A stretch of 64,000 bases of DNA, from positions 1,557,501 through 1,621,500 of the forward strand of contig OX123197.2 in NCBI GenBank assembly GCA_944739405.2, read 5' to 3'. Source of the DNA: Euclidia mi. Taxonomy: Eukaryota; Arthropoda; Insecta; Lepidoptera; Erebidae. Positions within the stretch are counted from its first letter, which is position 1. Every line of letters starts with the position of its first letter. Below are positions 55,360 to 64,000 of this stretch, one piece after another. The notes beneath the pieces are model-generated. The model saw nothing but the letters and a program-made list of their open reading frames with translations. It was not told where the DNA came from and did no database searches. Position numbers and translations under genes: made by a program.

Positions 55360-55449
55360 ATTGTCTTTAAGGAATAAAGAATGGTGACAGTATTGATGCT
55401 ACGATTCTGTGTAAAAAAATATGAGCCAACTTTTATTTTATTGTTCATC

Positions 55450-55690
55450 TTCGTGGTGGAACGTCGAGGGCAAGTCGAGCTCAAAGGTCGGGGCCGCATG
55501 GTGACGTACTGGCTGCTTCACTGCTCAGAGCCTGAGACCAGGTCATTAACCCAGGGACCTCAGCCTTTAGCAGCATAAGGAAATCTTATCTAGTGGTGGA
55601 CTCTCCTACTTTACCTGCGTAAATTGCCTTTAAGAGTTTAGAATGGTGACAATGTTGATACTATGATGCTGTGTAACAAAAATATAGTTT
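55450..55690 (+). pseudogene. Tandem partial duplicate of exon W10, reading frame conserved
   Basis: Bases 55450-55566 align codon for codon with 55144-55260: 39 codons, 12 silent differences and one replacement (Glu to Gln). The copy then reads PLAA and stops at 55576-55578, lacking the 49-bp segment that encodes most of the Pro-rich tail. Its 3' flank (GAATGGTGACAATGTTGATA at 55640) repeats that of the original (55379). The first 19 residues of the exon and its acceptor are not duplicated. It could be an alternative end, a relic or an assembly duplicate; the silent-biased change argues against simple decay. Confidence 0.75.
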
Positions 55691-58130
55691 TATTTTACCT
55701 ACTATTCACATTTATTATTTTGAATTCTTTCTTACTTTTTGTATTAGGAGACGATCATGGTTGGAGGCTTGCTGAGAAACTAGGTTATTAAACTAGGTTA
55801 CTTTATGGTGGTCACAAAAATTTAAATGATAATAAAAAACGGGCTGCACTGTATAACGCCAAATGACAAAATCATTGTAATTTTTTCGGTCCCGTTGTGC
55901 GATACATCGCTTTGATCCATCTGAAAACATCCTGATGATTGATCGCTCCAGAAATGCTGCTCATACGAAGGAATAGGTCATTGTTTATGATCATGTATTT
56001 ATTTCAAATGGAATAATAAACGAAAAAAACGCTAATGGAATAAATACAAAACGAAATAATTTCTTGCTGATATCGACTTTGACTAAGTTTTACGTCGTTT
56101 CGATTAGTCTGAAAGTACTTCACATCCTTTATGTCCGCTTCTTCCTAAATGTATTTATTTTAATAACGCATGTTTATTGATCGTTAGTTTTTTTAATTAA
56201 TTATCCAAAAGTAGAAACATTTAAATAATTGCACACAAATAATATCATTATGTCAATGACGTGGACGTCACACACACACATTATTGTCAAATAACTTCAA
56301 CTTAAAGCTACAGTAAATTTCAATGATTAAAACTACTCCATAAGGTTCAGAATTTACATAAAACAGCATTATAAAACGTAACAAACTAGACGGCCTCATA
56401 AAACAACTAAGCAGAACTTAAAACAGCATCTGTGTATGCAAATTTTACGAGTGTTTTACAGCCATTTTATCCGTGACTCCATTAAATGACATGACAGTAA
56501 CAACATTTACATTTTACAAGCTGTACGGAGCTTCAACGGATTTGCATCCGACATTGAAGGCACGAGGAACATTATTTACGTACAGATGCATCTCAATTGC
56601 ACTAAATCACTAAAGCATCGCTGGGGTTGAAAGTAGTTTGAACACCTACGCGCCATAAATTTTAGACGGCGGCCATTTTGTTTTAATTGTCAGTGAGGAA
56701 TGACGACTCTTGCAGTGTGACTAGTTTACGTACAAAGAGTATCTAAGTGCCTATGGAATTAATTTAGAGCTGCGCGTCCACCGGATCGGAATCGGAGCGT
56801 ACGGAGTGGAAGGATTTGTTGCTTTGTATTAATTTCTATGAAACTGCGTGCACTGGATCGGCATTTCTGCGCCTGAGACCGGTATTTGTGCTGATGACGT
56901 CATCCGCAGTGAACGCATCATACGGATTCCGAGCGTTTCAAGTTCTGACGTGATTGCGACGTTAAACTGTAGGCAAAAATACTTATTCACGATGAACGAC
57001 GATGTTTTAATTATGTAAGTGGAAAGGTATGAAGAACTTTATAATCTAAAACATGAACATTAACATAATCAACTTAGGAGAGACAATATTTGGGATGAAA
57101 TTGGGCAAATAAAATCTATTTTCATCTTCTAATAAATCAGAATATAATGTATGATATTCTCCGAAAATTAATCTAATTACAACAATATCCTCGTCACTGT
57201 CCTCCTGCTTTAAAAATACCTAAATTGCCGATGCTGAATCCGAATGCAGTTGACGCACCCCATCGGCATTTTGTAAATGACGACGCTCCGTCCGCTCCGT
57301 ACGCTCCGATTCCGATCCTGTGGACGCGCAGCTTTAAGCTGCGCGTCCACAGGATCGGAATCGGAGCGGACGGAGCGTCGTCATTTACAAAATGCCGATG
57401 GGGTGCGTCCACTGCATTCGGATTCAGCACCGGCAATTTAGGTATTTTTAAAGCTAAAATATTTTTGCAGAAGGTAGTTTTTTATTTTAATTCTAAGTTT
57501 GTTCCAACGGATTTTAGTAGCAGATGCTGAGATACTTTAGTTCCACATAATAGGTTTTACGCGGACAAATCGGGACTTAACTTCAGACTACATTTAGTCC
57601 ATGTTTTATAAGTTAGAATAAGCTATTAATTTTCAGAAAGTTTGCTTGATTATACCGAATATTATTTCAATTATATTTTATTCTCAAAGTCATAGATAAT
57701 TATATAAAACTCCTGTAATGAAGAGTCATATCAATAATGTAAGTTTATAAAATCTCTTGAAATTTTCAACCAATTTCTAATAGTGTGATTTCGCCGATTT
57801 ACCTGACAGCTTTAGTTTTCGATCTTAATTTAAAGAAAAACACATTTAAATAATCTACTTAATAAAAATTAATTGCGTGGAATTAATATTATTTTTGTTA
57901 TTAATATTCCTAATTAAATATTTTACTTGTAAAATAGAATTATTCTAGTCATAGACAAAAGTGAGCAGGATTAGGCTAAAGAACTTCATAGAAACTTTCT
58001 TTTGTAAATTACAGATAATTTATTTCAGGTAATAGAAGTTTTTGTAAATTTTAGATGTATTGTTGAAAACAGAGGTTCGCTGAAGATTTATATTATACGG
58101 TGAACATTAGTAGCTCAGACTGTACATAAT
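55691..58130. other. Intergenic, no host gene seen
   Basis: AT-rich sequence with a (CA)n run at about 56270, a diverged relative (56766-56960) of one arm of the 57206-57454 palindrome, and that palindrome. No host exon is recognisable at 55700-56760 or 57460-58130. Confidence 0.6.
57206..57454. repeat. Near-perfect 249-bp palindrome (foldback element)
   Basis: Arms of about 120 bp meet at AGCTTTAAGCT (about 57330-57340). Differences are a 9-nt extra GTACGCTCC in the left arm and two or three substitutions. Both strands therefore encode nearly the same spurious peptide, which explains mirrored open frames here. A diverged single-arm relative at 56766-56960 (GAGCTGCGCGTCCACCGGAT) suggests a family of foldback transposons. 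Confidence 0.85.
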
Positions 58131-58179
58131 GACCCTAACTGCTAACATAGATGTCATACTGTTAATCTATATCGCGAAA

Positions 58180-58405
58180 TTATTTGAAAATAATGTTAAA
58201 AATCCTGCTAACACTGTACAGTCATCTCGTAACCACGATCATTGTTACCTACGCCGAAACGTCGGAATAAAAAAATCACCAGTATTTTTAAATAATTACG
58301 AGAGTAAGACTCGTTATATAAATCTGCATTGTCAAATAATTACGAGGTATAGACCCGTTATATACATAAATATTAGTACGCGTACTAATATTTATGTATA
58401 TAACG
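58180..58405. repeat. Repeat ending in a 50-bp perfect palindrome
   Basis: 58180-58355 relates to about 22441-22590 (shared CAAATAATTACGA and GACCCGTT blocks). 58356-58405 is a perfect palindrome without loop, centred on TACGCGTA at 58380/58381. Confidence 0.75.
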
Positions 58406-58545
58406 TCTGGTGATGTGCCCGGTAACGGCAATAGGCTCGCCCCTTATTACGTGGGACCTAAAGATTTGTGGCGGAATGTGAGTGTAATATTACACCTCTG
58501 CCTACCCCTTCGAGGATACAGGCGTGAGACTATAAAAAAAATAGT
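58406..58545 (+). repeat. SINE-A 3' body fragment
   Basis: It carries GGCAATAGGCTCGCC, CTACCCCTTCGAGGATACAG and GCGTGAGACTATAAAAA. The tRNA head is absent; the palindrome occupies that place. Confidence 0.7.
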
Positions 58546-59359
58546 ACGCGTACACACGGCTACACTTCAAGCTTTGACCCTTGCACCGTACTTATATGGC
58601 GTAGGAAAGAAGTATTAAAATTGTACAGCAACTGTTTAGATTGACTTTTCGCTGTGTGTACAAGTGACTAAAGTTGAAAAATTATCAAAATGGCAATCGT
58701 TGCGATGTGTACCCAGAACAAATTTATGTGCGATGAACACAATGATTTGTTCTGTGTCTAGCCTGTCTAGGTGTAATTTATATTTTGTAATATATGTATG
58801 CATTTGAGACGCGGGCCGCGGGCTCCGTGGTGATGGCCCTGGATCGCAACGATGATGTATACATCTGAGAAGTTTTATCAGTAGTCTGGGTGCCATAGTA
58901 CAAGGCTTTATATCAATTATACATATAAACCTTTCTCTTGAATCATTATATCTATTAAAAAACCGCATTAAAATCCGTTGCGTAGTTTTAAAGATTTAAG
59001 CATACATAGGGACAGACAGGTAGAAGAGAGACTTTGTTTTATACTATGTTGTGATGGGATTATTATCGAGTTTGGGATTACATGCAATTGATATGACCTT
59101 GAGTGAACTGTAAGATATTATTTTATATCAAACTTTGTAGATATAATTGAAAGGTATAATCAAAGATATAATTTTGTAAATTATTTCTTGTATTTAAAAA
59201 TACCTTTTGCTTTAGAAAAAAAATTATTAGTTGTAATTTAAATAAGACGGCACGTTTAACTTTAGGTACTTTGCCGAGATAATGGCGGTTCCAAATATAT
59301 TACAATTCATCATCATTAGCCCTTTATACTGTCCCACTATATTACTATTAGAGATATAC

Positions 59360-60693
59360 CTAGTCTTGCCATAAAAAACAAAAAAAAATACTTTTTTATT
59401 GCAAATAACATTTATTACTTTTACAGTGTGTTAGTTTGATGCATAATAAAACATATATATAATATATATATAGATAATAAAACAATTTAAAAATATAAAA
59501 AAGCTTATTCGAAGTGGTCTCCATTGGCTGCAGTCCTTTAAACGTTGAGGCCAGTTATATAGAAACACGCACTCTTTCCATGGGAAAATTCTACACTGCC
59601 AATCGTATGGATTGTTTTAGGGACTCCAAATTATCATAGCGAGCAAGCCGTACTCTCTAAAACTGAACCTAAATCATAATTCAGCGGATTACGATCGAGA
59701 CTAGACGACGACCAGTCTTCAGCTCGGATGAAGTCCGAAATATTCGCTTCCAACCAAGACTGCGTGGACCGAGCTTTATGAGCTGGTGCTGAGTCTTGCT
59801 GGAAGGACCATACTTGGTTATTGAACATGGTGTTGTTAAGGAGCTTAACTAATTTCTCAAGAATTGCATTTTGATACACTTGTGCCGATGTTTTGATATC
59901 TTTTTCACAAAAATATGGCTCAGTCACTCCTTCATAGCTAACACCCCATCAAACCATCACTGAAGTCGGATAATGCCCTCGTTGCACTCTGTCGACTAAT
60001 AAAATAAAAAAAACTAAAAGCTTCCTTAGAGCTTTGAGCATAAATACAGTCATTTTGTTTGTTAAAATGTTGCTCAATTGTAAAAAAAAATTCATCCGTA
60101 AACAAAATTTTCTGTGACCTCATTTTGCGTAGCGCTTCAGTAGTTGTTTCGATTTTACCACCCTATTATTTATTAAATTATCAGTTAAGAAATGACCGTT
60201 GCATCTCTTATAGGCTGCAATTCCTAAGTGATCTTTTAAACTACGCGACATGGTTCTAGGTGCTATCTTCATCTCCCGAAATAAAATCTTTTGCTTTCGG
60301 ACAGGATTTCTTCGAATTATTTCCCTTACTGCTTTGACCACCTTTTTCCTACGAACACTACGTGGACAGCCAGGTCCTTTTCTGTCACAAACAGAGGAGG
60401 TCTCATTGTACCAATTAATAGTCCGGTACACAAACATTTGACTAACACCGAGTGTATGGAGAGTTTTTTAAAATTGCTTTTCTCCAAACAAAGTAGGTAA
60501 CTTTGTGTAATGCAATCACAGCGATTCGATTCTCTTTATCATCTCACTCCATTTTAATATCGCAAAATATTGTACAATGTATTGGCGCCAAAATGAGAAA
60601 ATATAATAAATAATTGTATAAAAATGACAGATTCCCAATTTAAATGTAATATTTTATTTTATTTTATTGTAACAGTATTTATGGCCAGACTAT
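59360..60693 (-). mobile_element. Tc1/mariner element, maT-like (DD37D), inactive
   Basis: Approximate ends TAGTCTTGCCATAAA (59361-59375) and the inverse of TAGTCTGGCCATAAA (about 60679-60693) bracket minus-strand transposase remnants. Total length of about 1.33 kb fits a complete mariner-type element. TA borders are plausible but not clean. Confidence 0.75.
59634..60437 (-). pseudogene. maT-like transposase, frameshifted
   Basis: Three minus frames in order: 60120-60437 (helix-turn-helix region, GPGCPRSVRRKKVVKAVREI), 59938-60123 (first catalytic Asp in KILFTDEFF) and 59634-59927 (second Asp in WSFQQDSAPAHKARST). The third catalytic position, 37 residues after the second, reads NPLNYD with Asn where Asp is expected. 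Frameshifts near 60121 and 59930 and the lost Asp make it inactive. Confidence 0.8.
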
Positions 60694-60699
60694 ATTTAA

Positions 60700-61714
60700 C
60701 ATAAGCTCGATTTGTCTCCATCAATAGATAAAGTATTGAGCACGGCCATATTATGCATGTTTACTAAAAATGTTCAGTTTTTAGCATAGACAAAATTTAT
60801 TTAAGGATCTACTTTAAAATATATTATAATGTAAATAAGATAAGAAATATTATCATCTTATAGTATTGTAATTTGAATGTATATCTAAAGCCTAAATAGT
60901 TGACTAAGCGAACTTGTAGTGCCAAATAGAATAGATATTGTATTATGGTTATACCCTGAAGTATTTGGCCAGTTCTTTGTCCAATATTTGAAAGCATTTT
61001 ACTCATAAAATAATTGTGTACCTAATGTATATATGTATCGGTATGTACAATGTTCTTTTAAGTCTAATGCGGAGTGCATTCTGATTGCATTCATGACAAG
61101 GAAAATCTTTAGTTCTAAGTCTTAATTCCTACATAATATTTTCCCATTCTTCCCAAGTTCTAAGTATTTATGTCGAAGTAAAGCCTTCGTAGCACATTAA
61201 TGCGTGATTAGCACTTTTGATTAGCACTTTGGGAGATACATATATGGCGATTGTTCCGCCATGTTTTTGCTTATTACCGACAAGATTATGGTCTATGGCT
61301 TAATATAAGTCCCGTGGAACGTGATGCAATGTGACGCTGTAATAGAGACTTGCTAATTCAAACCTTATATCTATTGTAATAGAGGTCATTATGGAAGAGA
61401 TAGGTGTAGTTTAAGGCTAATGTTAATCATCGTTTTATGAGCAAGATTGTATAACAAAATGAATATGAATTCCATGCTTTAGTTTAGCAACTAAAATATA
61501 TAGTGCGTAAGTGAAGCTCTTGTAGCTATGTGAAGACAGCATCATGGAATGTTTATGTGTCTGGGTGTTATATATCTATACTCGAAATTTATTTGTTTAT
61601 TTTGTTTGCTAAAAGTGACGTAAAAGTATCCTAAGCCGAAGATCTTGCACGTAAAATTCGAAGAGTATTTGTATCCTAGAAAGGACAAGTTATAAATACC
61701 CTAAACTGAAGAGT
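60700..61714. other. Intergenic, nothing recognised
   Basis: AT-rich sequence. I found no coding segment, repeat shared with the window, or structured element. Confidence 0.5.
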
Positions 61715-61800
61715 TTGCATGAAAATTTTGATCAGGATGAATAAAGTATGAGAGATATGTCAGGATCGTTGCAAAAGGCGGTTCGTAGGCTCTGCGTAAC
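61715..61800 (+). mobile_element. RTE-type LINE tail fragment
   Basis: GAGAGATATGTCAGGATCGT at about 61751 matches the family at 8425-8805. It is cut about 10 bp before the repeat at 61812. Confidence 0.6.
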
Positions 61801-61811
61801 CCTTCGGGCAT

Positions 61812-62108
61812 AGGTAGTAGAGCCTTGCTGATTTCACCGGCTCGACCGGGGAAGTACTACCCTCTCACAGAAAATCGACGTAAAGTAACAGTACCTAAAC
61901 TGTTGCGTTTCGTTCGGTGAGTGAGAGTGCCGGAGGTCCTATCGCCTATTCCTTCTTCATCATCCCACTCCTCATCCTATCCTTTTTCCCAACTTCAAGG
62001 GGCGGCAACGCACTTGTGACTCCTGTGGTGACGCTTGTGTCCATGGGCGGCGATAATTGCTTACCATCAGGCGATCCGTCTGCTCGTTTGCCGCCTATTA
62101 CTATAAAA
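61812..62108 (+). repeat. Dispersed lepidopteran repeat, copy 2
   Basis: Inverse of 25300-25625 with the same end blocks (CTCGACCGGGGAAGTACTAC and GCTCGTTTGCCGCCTATTAC). Non-coding. Confidence 0.7.
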
Positions 62109-62692
62109 AAGGCATGAGCCAATGTATGGATTTGTAGGTATGTATATCAGTTGTGTGTACAATGGTACAATCAAAGTTTAGTTTGAGATCGGGTGACTTG
62201 TGCTGGGCTTTTATTATTAATAGTAGTATCAGTAGGTAGTGATTGACGAAAATGGCCTTTCCATAGCAGCCATAATTTTTCTTTATCTTTATTCAGGGTA
62301 TAACTGTACATACATTGTTCCTACTTTCATACATTTATTACTTTAGTATCTAATCTTCTAGTATTATATCGTTGTCCCTAAATGTCTATTTTTTATATAA
62401 ATGTTGATGATGACAGATTATAAAATTTATTAATTAAATTATATCATAGATCCTTTTATTTATTTTATGTCAATTAACAGTGATAAAATGACAATTATTT
62501 TGTATGTTTGATGATAAATAAAGTCCAAAAAAATATTGAAGTTTTATTGAACAACTGCATAAATGCTTTTTGTAGTGTTTAGCTAGCCTTACCTCCGTAT
62601 ATATTGTAATATAATTTTGTAAGTTTACAAAATAGAGCTCTATATCTCGAAACTTTAACACGTCTTTGGTTGACATTTCTTACATTTTTTAA

Positions 62693-62780
62693 GGTGAACC
62701 ACATAACACATGACATTACTAATCACAAATGCATACGTTTTGCGGATGACATACATATCTATTATTTTAACACGTGACAG
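62693..62780 (+). mobile_element. Short LINE reverse-transcriptase fragment
   Basis: The + strand reads DITNHKCIRFADDIHIYYF, including the FADD catalytic box, and resembles NITNHKCVLYADD in the LINE at 16765-17905. Only about 90 bp are recognisable. Confidence 0.55.
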
Positions 62781-62949
62781 AGAGATTGGATGCCTTTTAT
62801 ATTTCTTTGACACGTGATAATGATAATGACATTAATAAAACAGCTGACTCAAAGGTCTGACATAGGCCTCCGCGGTGGGCCCCATTACCCGTCAAAATCT
62901 AATAGACTGAGAGCCAGTGTTCCGCAGACTTACGGTATAGTAGCAAACT

Positions 62950-63560
62950 TCATATTAATGCTAGTTATACTAATTCACCTGCCGTAGATCAAATGGAGGT
63001 TCATTATTCCCAAAGTCGGTTCCTTTAGGCGTGCCTAGAAGTCGAAAAGCATGAAAATCGACTTTCAAAACGTGATCGCAGCATGTCTGCCATTTTGATA
63101 TCTTAAAATATACATTGTTTTTTATAGAAATACTTAATGGCAGACACTTGTTCCGGTTCCTACTATATTTTATTTAATATCATAGTTCCCAAAATTTCAT
63201 AAAATTTACGTTATTTTAGCAAAGCTAAAAACTATATATGTTATTTATATTATTATTTTAAACATATATTTACAAAGGCAGACACAAAGGTCGGTTCTGA
63301 CACTCGGGCAGACCACACAATACTTTCTCAGTCGTGCTATTGAAGTTGCATGATTTTGATTTTCTCACTCATCATTTCGCAGGGAACTAGTGTTTCAGCA
63401 AAGCTGTAATTTATGTATGTTTTTAACATCATTATTATACATGTATATCTAAAAAACCAGAGAGATAGATCGGTTCTAAAATGCAGGCAGACTTCATAAT
63501 AGTTTCGCAGTCATGCTAATGGAGATACACGATATTGACTTTCTCACTCTTACTGGCAAT
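62950..63560 (+). repeat. Diverged tandem repeat, unit about 190 bp
   Basis: Blocks of the type GGCAGAC...TCGGTTC...TCGCAGTC.TGCTA...TTTCTCACTC recur at about 63280-63370 and 63450-63550, with weaker matches from about 63090. Decay is heavy. Confidence 0.4.
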
Positions 63561-63676
63561 GACAGCGAATCAGTATGAATACATGTGAACAGTGTTTTTA
63601 AATTTTATAATTTACTAAAGATTGTGTCGCATAAACATAGTGACGTTATAACTTTATCGATACTTTTATTTTACAG

Positions 63677-63788
63677 ACTATCTTCGGCCCACGTATTCGC
63701 CGATGTGGGTGACAATTATTGCAAAAAAAGGAAGCCTTTGCACTATTGTGATGTAGAAGCTATACTGCAATATTTATTTGAAAAATAA
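63677..63788 (+). CDS. Possible terminal exon of an unidentified gene
   Basis: A good acceptor (TTTTATTTTACAG, ending 63676) precedes an open stretch reading LSSAHVFADVGDNYCKKRKP then LHYCDVEAILQYLFEK and a stop at 63786-63788. AATAAA follows at 63868-63873. I do not recognise the peptide. No upstream exon was found, and the guanylate cyclase gene already has its stop, so this would be a separate gene. A second acceptor-like TTTTTTTGCAG is at 63981-63991, at the window edge. Confidence 0.3.
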
Positions 63789-64000
63789 GTATACTTGAAT
63801 ATAATTATATTTCTCAAGAAAAGTGTTTTCATCGATCATTAAAATCTTGCGTGCTTATAAAAGTTGAAATAAAACCATCTGCTGCTAACAGCTAAGTTTA
63901 AGCTTGTGTGATTAAATGCAAGACTTCACGTGTAGATCGATACGATTAACTGTACTGAGTATTGAGTAGTCATTGACTACTTTTTTTGCAGTGGCGACAG

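Noticed and set aside
57194..57530. Two nearly identical peptides on opposite strands
   Set aside because: They arise because the DNA is a palindrome; there is no evidence of translation.

Overview
The window is nuclear DNA of an insect, most likely a moth or butterfly. It has AT-rich introns, GT-AG exons, tRNA-headed SINEs, Helitron ends of the type common in Lepidoptera, a DD37D (maT-like) mariner relic, a piggyBac-type element and several non-LTR retrotransposons. Nothing in it looks bacterial or plasmid-borne.

One host gene runs through most of the window on the + strand: the intracellular part of a receptor guanylate cyclase, closest by my reading to insect Gyc32E. Ten exons (here W1-W10) lie at 201-377, 7070-7246, 18823-18979, 20470-20628, 24900-25089, 44765-44911, 45897-46089, 46577-46729, 53400-53520 and 55088-55359. 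Their splice phases agree and their lengths sum to 1746 nt, an uninterrupted 581 residues plus stop. W1-W5 encode the kinase-homology (pseudokinase) domain, W6 the signalling helix, and W7-W10 the cyclase domain and C-terminal tail. The ligand-binding and membrane segments lie upstream of base 1.

The introns are filled with mobile DNA. Intron W1-W2 holds SINEs, small DNA elements, Helitron ends and LINE tails. Intron W2-W3 holds three decayed partial copies of exon W2, SINEs, a 0.63-kb inverted-repeat element and LINE remnants. The 19.7-kb intron W5-W6 holds a two-ORF LINE nested inside an inverted-repeat element, a TTAA-flanked piggyBac-type element, a second truncated LINE, Helitron-like ends, a tandem repeat, a 1-kb inverted-repeat transposon, a SINE and a third LINE. 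Intron W8-W9 is almost entirely one 6.1-kb LOA-type LINE with an 18-bp target-site duplication that starts two bases past the exon W8 border.

Beyond the stop codon, part of the last exon is tandemly duplicated. Thirty-nine codons align with twelve silent and one amino-acid-changing difference. The rest (55.7-64 kb) is repeat-rich intergenic DNA: a 249-bp near-palindrome, a 50-bp perfect palindrome, a broken mariner, LINE tails, and near the right edge a possible terminal exon of another gene.

The most unusual points are: two separate partial exon duplications in one gene (W2, decayed; W10, apparently constrained); transposons pressed against splice sites of W4, W5, W6 and W8; and datable nested insertions with identifiable target-site duplications.
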